DNA of 5,895 nt from an uncultured Chloroflexota bacterium (GCA_937138275.1 CAKZOY010000588.1:1-5895); one strand, 5' to 3'; positions 1 to 5,711 are shown, counted from the first letter of the stretch. The notes: generated by a model from the sequence alone, not told the origin. Numbers and translations are program-made.

Positions 1-31
1 AGCCACGGCGAAGTGGCGTCTGAGGGATCGC

Positions 32-1147
32 ATGCGGAAGACGGCGGACGTGGTCATCATCGGTGCGGGGGTCATCGGCTGCAGCACCGCCTACCACCTG
101 GCCCGCCTGGGAATCACCAATGTGGTTGTCCTGGAGCGAGACCAGGTGGGGAGCGGTTCGTCGGGAAAGTCCGCCGCGATGCTAGGCCTGCAGTTCTTCA
201 CCGACGAACTCAACGCCCGCATGGCGCTCTATTCCTACAACCGGTACATGCAGTTTGAGGAAGAGGTCGGGTCTCCGACGGACTTCCGCAAAACGGGCTG
301 GCTATCCCTTGCCACCGCCGAAACCGCCGACTCCGTGCGTCAGAGTGTCGCAATTCTGCAATCTCTGGGCGTCCGCAGCGAACTCCTTTCGCCGGAGGAA
401 ATTCGGTGCCGCTATCCCCGGATTCGCACCGAAGACCTGGTCCTGGGCGCGTGGGGAGCGGATGACGGAATCATAGACCCCCATATGATTATGTGGGGCT
501 ACATCGGCCGGGCGCGGGAGATGGGGGTGGAGTTGTGGCAGGGCGTGCAGGCCACAGGAATTCGCATCCACAAGGGGCACGTGGAGGGGGTGGAGACGAG
601 CGCCGGATTCATCGCCACCCCGGTGGTGGTGAACGCCGCTGGGCCGTGGGCTGTGGAGGTCGCCCGCTGGGTTGGGGTGGAACTTCCCCTGCTCAACCTG
701 GCCCGGAACATCGTCGTCACCGGCCCCTTCCCGCCCATTCCTGCCGACTGGCCTTTTGTGGACGACCTGGCGGCGGAGTGGTATATGCGCCGGGAAGGGC
801 CGGGGGTCCTGATGGGAATGGGCAAAATCCCCACCGACACGCTGGAGGTGGCTTTCCGGACCGAGTTTCTGGAGCCGATGCTGGACGCCGCCATTCACCG
901 CGTGCCGGTTTTGCAAGAGGCCACCTTTCAGACCGGCTGGACGGGCATCCGTCCCCTGACGCCGGACGACCTCCCCATCCTGGGCCCGGCGCCCCAGGTG
1001 GAGGGTTTTATCCTCAACTGTGGCTGGGGCGGGAAAGGGATCACCCAGGCCCCGATTGCCGGGCAACTGGCCGCGGAGTTGATCCGCTACGGGCGCGCGA
1101 CAACGATGAGCCTGGAACTGTTCCGGCTGGATCGGTTTGCGGGGTGA
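32..1147 (+). CDS. FAD-dependent oxidoreductase, DAO (glycine/D-amino acid oxidase) family
   Basis: A 371-residue flavoprotein of the DAO family, which includes sarcosine oxidase beta subunit, glycine oxidase and DadA-type dehydrogenases. These enzymes oxidise the C-N bond of an amino acid or N-methyl amino acid using FAD. The N-terminus has the Rossmann dinucleotide motif GAGVIG at residues 11-16, then the acidic residue that usually binds the adenosine ribose (E35 in VVLERDQ) and the family's glycine/serine-rich GSGSSGKS loop at 40-47. The C-terminal FAD-closing segment is also present: GIRPLTPDDLPILG at 305-318 and GWGGKGI at 331-337. Length is normal for a single-chain or beta-subunit member. 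There is no signal peptide, so it is probably cytoplasmic. The ATG at 32 starts five residues before the Rossmann strand and has a GAGGG 5 bases upstream; the frame is open further left, so a slightly earlier start is possible. The substrate cannot be told from sequence. Confidence 0.9.
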   Translation: MRKTADVVIIGAGVIGCSTAYHLARLGITNVVVLERDQVGSGSSGKSAAMLGLQFFTDELNARMALYSYNRYMQFEEEVGSPTDFRKTGWLSLATAETADSVRQSVAILQSLGVRSELLSPEEIRCRYPRIRTEDLVLGAWGADDGIIDPHMIMWGYIGRAREMGVELWQGVQATGIRIHKGHVEGVETSAGFIATPVVVNAAGPWAVEVARWVGVELPLLNLARNIVVTGPFPPIPADWPFVDDLAAEWYMRREGPGVLMGMGKIPTDTLEVAFRTEFLEPMLDAAIHRVPVLQEATFQTGWTGIRPLTPDDLPILGPAPQVEGFILNCGWGGKGITQAPIAGQLAAELIRYGRATTMSLELFRLDRFAG

Positions 1148-1149
1148 GT

Positions 1150-1184
1150 AGTATTCGCCGACCCGTAGGGACGAGGGGAATACT
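1150..1184. repeat. Small inverted repeat between the oxidoreductase and DUF167 genes
   Basis: AGTATTC at 1150-1156 is the exact reverse complement of GAATACT at 1178-1184, with a GC-rich loop containing CCC-GTA-GGG. It is not followed by a T-run, so it is not a convincing intrinsic terminator. It could be an intercistronic mRNA hairpin. It occupies most of the 49-base gap, and the downstream gene has no clear ribosome binding site close to its ATG. Confidence 0.4.
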
Positions 1185-1196
1185 GTCCATATAGCG

Positions 1197-1487
1197 ATGC
1201 CTCTGCAAATCCGGGAAGATTCGGAAGGTTGCACTTTCGGCGTGCACGTGGCGCCGGGAGGCGGACAGGACGCCATTGTTGGCCTCTACGGCGATGCCCT
1301 GCGCGTGCGCCTCAAGGCGCCCCCCGTGGAGGGGAAGGCGAACCAGGCGCTGCGAGTTTTCCTGGCCGAGAGACTGGGCGTACCGGTGGATGCGGTGCAT
1401 ATCCTCTCCGGGCACACGTCCCGCCACAAACTCGTTCGCGTGGCAGGTGTCACCGCCGCCCAGGTGCGCGCGCTGGTGGGGGCGTAG
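1197..1487 (+). CDS. DUF167 / YggU family protein
   Basis: A 96-residue protein recognisable as the DUF167 (YggU) family: small single-domain alpha/beta proteins found across bacteria and archaea with no settled biochemical function. The family signature is clear: VAPGGGQDAIVGLYGDALRV at about residues 18-37, the near-invariant APPVEGKAN at 41-49, and the C-terminal SGHTSRHKLVRV at 71-82. Length is typical and no signal peptide or membrane segment is visible. It lies 49 bases after the oxidoreductase and 48 bases before the Lon-like gene, on the same strand, so it may be the middle gene of an operon. No good Shine-Dalgarno sequence precedes the ATG; the nearest purine run, GAGGGG, is about 18 bases upstream. 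The start is nevertheless right for the family, because the conserved core begins within the first 20 residues. Confidence 0.9.
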   Translation: MPLQIREDSEGCTFGVHVAPGGGQDAIVGLYGDALRVRLKAPPVEGKANQALRVFLAERLGVPVDAVHILSGHTSRHKLVRVAGVTAAQVRALVGA

Positions 1488-1520
1488 GCGACGCATGCCT
1501 CGCCCCGTGGAATCTCCATC

Positions 1521-1526
1521 GGAGGT
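1521..1526 (+). promoter_or_regulatory. Ribosome binding site of the Lon-like protease gene
   Basis: GGAGGT lies 9 bases upstream of the ATG at 1536. It is the only strong Shine-Dalgarno sequence in the three-gene block and fixes the start of the protease gene. Confidence 0.75.
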
Positions 1527-1535
1527 ATAGAGCGA

Positions 1536-3956
1536 ATGCCCAACGAACTTTCTCCAGACCAACTCCGCCGGACCTGCAATCCGGAGCAGTTTCCCTTTGA
1601 GACGACGGCCGAACTGCCGGTGACTCCGGACATCATCGGCCAGCCGCGCGCGACGCGGGCCATTGAGTTCGGACTGGATATGGAAGGTCCCGGCTACAAC
1701 ATCTTCGTCCTGGGGCCGGGCGGGACCGGACGCGCCACCGTGATCCAGCGCTTCCTGGCCCAGCAGGCCGCTCGCAAGCCCACCCCCGACGACTGGATTT
1801 ACGTCCAGAACTTCCGCCAGCCCCGCAGTCCGCGTGCCATCCGTCTCCCTGCCGGAGTCGGCAGCCGGTTCCGGGACGACATGGCTGCCCTGGTGGCGGA
1901 ACTCCGCCGGACCATCCCGCAGGCCTTTGAGGCCGAAACCTATCAAGAGGCCCGTCGTCAAATAGAGCAGCGCTTCCAGAGCGCCCAGGAGGAACTGCTG
2001 AAAGGACTGGACGCCCAGGCCCGCCAGCGCTCCTTTGCCGTGATGCGGACCCCCTCCGGACTGGCGATAGTCCCCCTGAAGGACGGCCGTCCCCTCCCGC
2101 CGGAGGCCTTCCAGGCCCTGCCCGAGGCGGAGAGAGAACAATTCGCCGCCCAGTACGCTGAACTGGAACGGTTCGCCGGGGAGACCGTCCAGCAACTGCG
2201 GGACAACGAACGGCAGGCTCAGCAGGCCCTGCAGGACCTGGACCGGGAGGTTGTTGCGTCTGTCGTCGGCCGCGCGGCGGACGACCTGAAAGCCCGGTAC
2301 GCTGAGCACGAGGAAGTGGCGGAGTACCTGGAGGAAGTGCGGTCCGACATCATTGCCCGCGCGGATGATTTCAAGCAGACGAAGCCCCCCTCGGGGGAAG
2401 CCCCCACCCCGCAGGCCAGTCCCTTTCACCGATACCTGGTCAATCTGTTTGTGGACAACCGCGACCAGCAGGGCGCGCCGGTCATTGTGGAATCTAACCC
2501 CACCCATCCCAACCTGATGGGCCGTATGGAGTACGAAATCCGTATGGGGGTCCCCGTCACCGATTTCACCCTCCTGCGCGCGGGCGCCCTTCACCGGGCC
2601 AACGGCGGTTACCTGGTCCTTCAGGCGCGGGACGTCCTGGCCGACCCCTGGGCCTGGCAGGCGCTGAAACGGGCGCTCTCGGAAGGGGTCATCCGGATAG
2701 AAGACCGCTCTGCCGCGGCCGTCTCCGTCATCAGCCTGGACCCGGAACCGATCCCGCTGAACGTCAAGGTCGTCCTGATGGGTAGTCCTTATCTATATTA
2801 TCTACTCTATGCCCTGGACGAGGAGTTCCGCGAACTCTTTAAGGTCAAGGCCGACTTCTCCACCGAAATGGACCGGACGCCGGAGAACGAGTATCTCTAC
2901 GCTCTCTTTATCCGTGCCCGCTGTGAGGAGGCGTGTCTGAAGCCCTTTGACCGGACGGCGGTGGCGCGAGTGGTGGAGTACGGTTCTCGGTTGGCGGAAG
3001 ACCAGAACCGTCTCTCCATCCGGTTTCGGGAGGTGACCGACCTTCTGCACGAGGCAGATTACTGGGCTGGCAAGGCGGGGCGGGACGTGGTGACCGGTGA
3101 GGACGTGGAGCGGGCGATCGCCGAGCGCGTCTATCGGGCCAACCGGGTGGAGGAGGAGGTCCGGCGGGTCATCACCGAGGGGACGCTGATGATTGAGACG
3201 GAGGGGGCTGTGGCGGGGCAGGTCAACGGGTTGAGCGTCCACGCGGTCGGTGACCATATCTTTGGACGCCCCACCCGCATCACTGCCCGCGCCTACGTGG
3301 GCCGCGGGGGCGTGGTGGACATCCAGCGGGAGGTGAAACTGAGCGGTCCTACCCACGGCAAGGGGGTGCTCACGCTGGCGGCGTACCTGGGCGGGCAGTA
3401 CGCCACCGACCAGCCCCTCACCCTCTCCGCTAGCCTCAGTTTTGAGCAGACCTACGACGAGGTCCACGGCGACAGCGCCTCGCTGGCCGAACTCTATGCC
3501 CTTCTTTCCGTCCTGGCCGATACCCCGATTCGTCAGGGCATCGCGGTGACTGGTTCGGTGGACCAGCAGGGGCGGGTGCAGCCCGTGGGGGGCGTCAACC
3601 ATAAAATTGAGGGGTTTTTCCGGGTGTGCAGAGAACGGGGCCTGACGGGCGATCAGGGGGTCATCATCCCCGCCGCCAACGTCCGCAACCTGATGCTGGA
3701 CCCGGAGGTTGTCCAGGCGGTGGCGGAGGGGAAGTTCCATATTTACCCGGTGACGACAGTGGATGAGGGGATTGAACTGCTCACCGGTATTCCGGCGGGC
3801 ACGCGGGACGAGAGCGGTCAGTTCCCGGAGGGGACGCTCCACGCGCGGGTGCTGGCCCGGCTGAAGGAACTGGCGGAGAAACTGGAGAAGGGCGGGGAGA
3901 GGAAGACGGGGGCTAACTCGTCAGGGTCAGCAAAGTCACCTCCGGGCGACAGTTGA
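1536..3956 (+). CDS. Lon-like (LonC-type) Ser-Lys protease with degenerate AAA module
   Basis: An 806-residue Lon-family protease of the AAA_32/LonC type. The N-terminal AAA-like module has GPGGTGRAT at 60-68, where the Walker A lysine is an arginine (R66). A charged, probably coiled-coil insertion follows (about 125-290, with runs such as EEVAEYLEEVRSDII). The second half of the module carries NGGYLVLQARDVL at 356-368, where a Walker B acid would be expected but Q363 is present. The C-terminal protease domain is complete: GDSAS with nucleophile S647, and GGVNHKIEGF with K690. The Ser-Lys spacing of 43 matches that of E. coli Lon (S679/K722). There is no LAN substrate-binding domain and no membrane segment, so it is expected to be a soluble cytoplasmic oligomer. 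Family knowledge: LonC-type proteins have impaired ATPase motifs and can degrade unfolded substrates without ATP. The last 44 bases overlap the convergent phosphoesterase gene, and the extreme C-terminus is a low-complexity Ser/Gly/Lys tail. Confidence 0.92.
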   Translation: MPNELSPDQLRRTCNPEQFPFETTAELPVTPDIIGQPRATRAIEFGLDMEGPGYNIFVLGPGGTGRATVIQRFLAQQAARKPTPDDWIYVQNFRQPRSPRAIRLPAGVGSRFRDDMAALVAELRRTIPQAFEAETYQEARRQIEQRFQSAQEELLKGLDAQARQRSFAVMRTPSGLAIVPLKDGRPLPPEAFQALPEAEREQFAAQYAELERFAGETVQQLRDNERQAQQALQDLDREVVASVVGRAADDLKARYAEHEEVAEYLEEVRSDIIARADDFKQTKPPSGEAPTPQASPFHRYLVNLFVDNRDQQGAPVIVESNPTHPNLMGRMEYEIRMGVPVTDFTLLRAGALHRANGGYLVLQARDVLADPWAWQALKRALSEGVIRIEDRSAAAVSVISLDPEPIPLNVKVVLMGSPYLYYLLYALDEEFRELFKVKADFSTEMDRTPENEYLYALFIRARCEEACLKPFDRTAVARVVEYGSRLAEDQNRLSIRFREVTDLLHEADYWAGKAGRDVVTGEDVERAIAERVYRANRVEEEVRRVITEGTLMIETEGAVAGQVNGLSVHAVGDHIFGRPTRITARAYVGRGGVVDIQREVKLSGPTHGKGVLTLAAYLGGQYATDQPLTLSASLSFEQTYDEVHGDSASLAELYALLSVLADTPIRQGIAVTGSVDQQGRVQPVGGVNHKIEGFFRVCRERGLTGDQGVIIPAANVRNLMLDPEVVQAVAEGKFHIYPVTTVDEGIELLTGIPAGTRDESGQFPEGTLHARVLARLKELAEKLEKGGERKTGANSSGSAKSPPGDS

Positions 3957-4740
3957 ACCGCACCGGCGGCGCGATCAATCCCACTCCACGGGTCACATAG
4001 AGGGCCATATTGCCCAGACGGTAGAGGCCGGCCGGGTAGCGCTGTCCCAGATACGGCAGGACTGGGGGGCCTATGAGGGGCAACCGCACCTGCCCGCCGT
4101 GGGTGTGCCCGGAGAGGGTCAGGGCGACCCGCCCGTCGGCAGCGGCCTGGTCGGCGTAGTCGGGCTCGTGGGCTAGCAACACTGCCACGGCGTCGGTGGG
4201 CATCCTCCTCAGTGCCGCCTCCAGGGAGGGCCGTCCTTCCCAGACGTCATCCACTGCGGCAACCCACAACCTATCTGTAACTTCCATCCCCTCATTCCGG
4301 AGCACCCGTATCCCGGCGCGTTGCAGCGCGTCGGTGACGACCTCCGCGTCCGTCCAGTAATCGTGGTTCCCCAGGCAGGCATAGATGCCCAGCGGGGCGC
4401 GCAGGCGGGTCAGTTCCTGGGCGCAGGGGGCTGCATACTCCGCCGACCCAGTGACGTAATCCCCGCCCAAGAGGATCAGGTCCGGTGCGGCCTCCTGCAC
4501 TATGGAGATGGCCCGGGCAATATGGTCTGAACTCACCTGGGGGCCGCAGTGGAGGTCGGAGAGAAATGCGATGCGCAGGCCGTTCAGGGAGGAAGGGAGA
4601 CCTTTCCGCGCAATCCGTACGCGCTCCAGGGTCAGCCAGAACGGTTCCAGGAGGAGGGCATAAATGGGGGCAGAAGCGCAGGCGGCGGAGAGCCCGATCA
4701 GCCCTCCACAGGAGAGACGGAGGAATTGGCGGCGGTTCAT
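3913..4740 (-). CDS. Tat-type metallophosphoesterase, YkuE/YaeI-like
   Basis: A 275-residue calcineurin-like metallophosphoesterase. All metal-site motifs are present in order: DLH at 62-64, GGDYV at 92-96 (D94), GNHD at 124-127, the histidine of AHEPD at 191, and GHTHGGQ at 211-217. The fold and motif spacing match the YkuE/YaeI group, two-metal phosphodiesterases or phosphatases acting at the cell envelope. The N-terminus MNRRQFLRLSCGGLIGL carries a twin-arginine motif (RRQFLR) and a short hydrophobic stretch, as in Tat-exported YkuE. A cysteine at 21 is preceded by SAA, a poor lipobox, so lipidation is doubtful. The Tat motif supports the ATG at 4740 even though no good ribosome binding site precedes it. 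The gene sits only 29 bases beyond the T-run that ends the putative 6S RNA, so its transcription may depend partly on read-through. The physiological substrate is unknown. Confidence 0.9.
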   Translation of the reverse strand: MNRRQFLRLSCGGLIGLSAACASAPIYALLLEPFWLTLERVRIARKGLPSSLNGLRIAFLSDLHCGPQVSSDHIARAISIVQEAAPDLILLGGDYVTGSAEYAAPCAQELTRLRAPLGIYACLGNHDYWTDAEVVTDALQRAGIRVLRNEGMEVTDRLWVAAVDDVWEGRPSLEAALRRMPTDAVAVLLAHEPDYADQAAADGRVALTLSGHTHGGQVRLPLIGPPVLPYLGQRYPAGLYRLGNMALYVTRGVGLIAPPVRFNCRPEVTLLTLTS

Positions 4741-4744
4741 CGGA

Positions 4745-4773
4745 CGTAAAAACGCAAAACGTAAGGCGTAAAA
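4745..4773. repeat. Degenerate 7-base tandem repeat (CGTAAAA-like)
   Basis: Four consecutive units read CGTAAAAA, CGCAAAA, CGTAAGG and CGTAAAA, giving a 7-base period with one 8-base unit. The array sits between the start codon of the phosphoesterase and the end of the putative 6S RNA; its last unit overlaps the T-run of that RNA (read on the - strand). On the - strand it is T-rich and fills the space where a ribosome binding site would be expected. Confidence 0.6.
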
Positions 4774-4962
4774 AAGACCCCGCCATGCCGTGTGCCGTAA
4801 AGTTCTGAACCCGCTTGCGCAGGTGGGAACCTACCCAGCAGGTCTGCCTTGCCGAAGGGGCTTCGCCCCGAAGGCTACCGCATTCCTGGCTGCGAGATCG
4901 GATCCCGTTGTATAGGTGTTGGCTCAAAACCCCAGTTCGGCGATCACGGGCACAGCAGGGCT
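4770..4962 (-). ncRNA. ssrS: Probable 6S RNA (ssrS homologue)
   Basis: A promoter-to-T-run unit of about 193 nt, close to the usual length of 6S RNA (about 180-200 nt), which binds the sigma-70 RNA polymerase holoenzyme as a promoter mimic. The ends pair: CCCTGC (4960-4955) with GCGGGG (4783-4778), and TGTGCC (4954-4949) with GGCACA (4796-4791), with a 7-nt bulge on the 3' side. A long, poorly paired middle follows. Next is a bulged arm, 4892-4885 with 4842-4836, capped by GCCTT/AAGGC and GGGGC-GAA-GCCCC (4875-4846). This is the closing stem, central bubble and apical arm layout of 6S. The 3' strand also carries GGGTTCAGAACTTTACGGC, which resembles the corresponding part of E. coli 6S by eye. 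Six T residues (4775-4770) end the unit. A long structured leader of the phosphoesterase mRNA is the main alternative. No covariance search was run. Confidence 0.6.
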
Positions 4963-4968
4963 ATGCAT

Positions 4969-4996
4969 ATTATACCATCTTCTGCAAAAAGCGCAA
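4969..4996 (-). promoter_or_regulatory. Promoter of the putative 6S RNA
   Basis: On the - strand a perfect TATAAT lies at 4974-4969 and TTGCGC at 4996-4991, with a 16-base spacer. The expected start is an A at about 4962, exactly where the end-pairing RNA begins. The -35 box is weak, but the -10 is consensus. Confidence 0.6.
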
Positions 4997-5007
4997 CTTG
5001 CTATAAT
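4980..5007 (+). promoter_or_regulatory. Divergent extended -10 promoter
   Basis: TATAAT at 5002-5007 is preceded by TG plus one base (4999-5001), a perfect extended -10. A weak TTCTGC lies at 4980-4985 with a 16-base spacer. It points rightward, and its elements interleave with those of the leftward promoter of the putative 6S RNA. Expected start is about 5012-5014. Confidence 0.5.
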
Positions 5008-5013
5008 CGGGAG

Positions 5014-5090
5014 ATTGCGGCAATTCGCCCTGTAAAGGATGTGGGGGTTGCGGGAAGCGGCTTTGCCGCTTCCCGCAACCCCCACTTTTC
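5014..5090 (+). ncRNA. Candidate short RNA between the extended -10 promoter and a strong hairpin
   Basis: If the rightward promoter is used, the transcript would be about 77 nt. It begins with a short region that can form ATTG-CGG-CAAT and ends in the 21-bp hairpin at 5041-5085. No start codon with a ribosome binding site gives a credible peptide. I do not recognise the family. It could be a genuine small RNA, a by-product of bidirectional initiation at the 6S promoter, or an interspersed hairpin repeat beside a fortuitous promoter. Confidence 0.3.
5041..5090 (+). terminator. Perfect 21-bp hairpin with T-rich tail
   Basis: The left arm (5041-5061) and right arm (5065-5085) are exact reverse complements around a TTT loop, followed by TTTTCT. 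On the + strand this fits an intrinsic terminator. On the other strand no T-run follows, so it is directional. The arms are longer than terminators need, so an interspersed palindromic repeat is an alternative. Confidence 0.6.
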
Positions 5091-5143
5091 TCTACGGGCG
5101 CGCCGCTCTCCCGAAAATTGCTAAAAATCCCACGCAAGGGAAC

Positions 5144-5172
5144 TTGACGGAATTGCGGGGTTGTGGTATGAT
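5144..5172 (+). promoter_or_regulatory. Promoter of tRNA-Asp
   Basis: TTGACG (5144-5149) and TATGAT (5167-5172) are separated by exactly 17 bases, each differing from the sigma-70 consensus at one position. The expected start at about 5179 gives a leader of roughly 10 nt before the tRNA. Confidence 0.85.
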
Positions 5173-5188
5173 TACGCCGTGCCTTTAC

Positions 5189-5267
5189 GGGGCCGTGGTG
5201 TAGCCTGGTTTAACACACCGGCCTGTCAAGCCGGAGACCGCGGGTTCAAATCCCGTCGGCCCCGCCA
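5189..5267 (+). tRNA. tRNA-Asp (anticodon GTC)
   Basis: A complete cloverleaf. The acceptor stem GGGGCCG pairs with CGGCCCC (5257-5263), followed by discriminator G and an encoded CCA (5265-5267). The D arm is GTGT/ACAC with an 11-nt loop containing GG. The anticodon stem CCGGC/GCCGG encloses CTGTCAA, with anticodon GTC at 5225-5227, reading Asp codons GAC and GAT. The T stem GCGGG/CCCGT (one G-T pair) encloses TTCAAAT. It has its own strong promoter and no adjacent tRNA, so it is a single-tRNA transcription unit. Confidence 0.97.
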
Positions 5268-5269
5268 AA

Positions 5270-5348
5270 GGTAAAACGTCCGGAGGTCCGCACTGAGGGT
5301 GTACTCCTGCTGCCAACCGTCCCTTTTTAAGGTCCCCGGCGTTTTGCC
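5270..5348 (+). other. Structured tail between tRNA-Asp and its terminator
   Basis: About 80 bases that would be transcribed with the tRNA. GGTAAAACG (5270-5278) pairs with CGTTTTGCC (5340-5348) over 9 bp with one wobble. Stacked inside are CCGG (5280-5283) with CCGG (5336-5339), GG (5285-5286) with CC (5334-5335), and CC (5288-5289) with GG (5331-5332), separated by single bulges or a T-T mismatch. The result is a stem of about 17 bp closing a loop of about 40 nt. There is no coding potential and no second tRNA. It could be a processed 3' by-product, a small RNA released from the tRNA precursor, or a spacer that happens to fold. Confidence 0.4.
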
Positions 5349-5352
5349 TCCT

Positions 5353-5387
5353 GCCGGCTCTGCCCCCACAGAGCCGGCTTTTCTTTT
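5353..5387 (+). terminator. Intrinsic terminator of the tRNA-Asp unit
   Basis: A perfect 10-bp stem, GCCGGCTCTG (5353-5362) with CAGAGCCGGC (5369-5378), a 6-base CCCCCA loop, and the T-rich run TTTTCTTTT (5379-5387). This is a textbook rho-independent terminator on the + strand. Confidence 0.9.
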
Positions 5388-5416
5388 GTGTCCCAGTATA
5401 CCACACTGCCATTTTG

Positions 5417-5689
5417 TCAAGCGGGCTTATTCACTTCATCCGTAACTCCACCCCGCACCCGGTATCCCCCTTCCTCGTCCCCCTCCAGCCCCGGATGATA
5501 CCGGAACAGCAACCGGAAGTCCTCCTCCGGCATCACCCGCACAATCCGTTGCCGCTCCATATCCACGTACACTGCCCGCAACATCAACCGGCACATCCTC
5601 TGCCGTTCCTCCGGCTGCGCCACCGGCCACACCTCCCCCAGCGTCTCCAGATGATACCCTGCCTCCAGCATCTCGCTCGTCTCCCCCAT
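5417..5689 (-). pseudogene. C-terminal remnant of a large serine recombinase
   Basis: The recognisable part covers about 90 residues, from MGETSEMLEAGYHLE at 5689 to the TGA at 5417-5419. LETLGEVWPVAQPEERQRMC followed by LMLRAVYVDMERQRIVRV resembles the C-terminal region of large serine recombinases (resolvase/Pin family with zinc-ribbon and coiled-coil domains), in which a helix with PEER precedes a strand-rich AVYVD segment. The catalytic N-terminal resolvase domain, with its serine nucleophile, and the zinc ribbon are absent. Upstream in the same frame, to about 5854, the sequence is proline/serine/arginine-rich and does not look like protein, and the only in-frame start there is a TTG with no ribosome binding site. 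I read it as a degraded insertion whose 5' part was lost. The family call is from memory of the motif pattern, without a search. Confidence 0.6.
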
Positions 5690-5711
5690 CGCCCTGCGGG
5701 CTATGGGAGAG
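5681..5711. repeat. GC-rich imperfect hairpin at the recombinase remnant boundary
   Basis: CTCCCCCATCGCCC (5681-5694) and GGGCTATGGGAGAG (5698-5711) pair at 12 of 14 positions around a TGC loop. It starts where the recombinase similarity ends and runs into G-rich low-complexity DNA. It may be one copy of an interspersed palindromic repeat. The following stretch 5712-5811 contains no gene or signal I can recognise. Confidence 0.45.

Noticed and set aside
1150..1184. Terminator between the oxidoreductase and DUF167
   Set aside because: The inverted repeat is short and not followed by a T-run, so it does not separate transcription units convincingly.
302..1276. A 324-residue - strand frame opposite the oxidoreductase
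   Set aside because: Low-complexity Pro/His/Arg-rich translation with no motif. The opposite strand encodes a complete flavoprotein.
1041..2594. A 517-residue - strand reading frame across the oxidoreductase end, DUF167 and protease genes
   Set aside because: A shadow frame in GC-rich DNA. It is antisense to three genes with clear family motifs, has an unnatural Arg/Gly/His-rich composition, and shows no domain.
4292..4927. A 211-residue - strand frame overlapping the phosphoesterase and the 6S-like RNA
   Set aside because: It is out of frame with the phosphoesterase, whose metal motifs are intact, and its first half lies in structured noncoding RNA.
4770..4962. SRP RNA, tmRNA or RNase P RNA as the identity of the structured RNA
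   Set aside because: The conserved SRP GGAAGG-AGCA apical motif, tmRNA tRNA-like ends and RNase P core sequences are not visible. Closing stem, bubble and apical arm fit 6S better.
4815..5124. Short + strand frames in the intergenic region
   Set aside because: No ribosome binding sites. They run through the 6S-like RNA antisense and the 21-bp hairpin, and the peptides resemble nothing.
5185..5420. Two - strand reading frames of 75 and 64 residues over the tRNA and its tail
   Set aside because: They are antisense to tRNA-Asp. The GFEP-like and DLNPRSP-like peptides are a familiar artefact of translating tRNA genes backwards.
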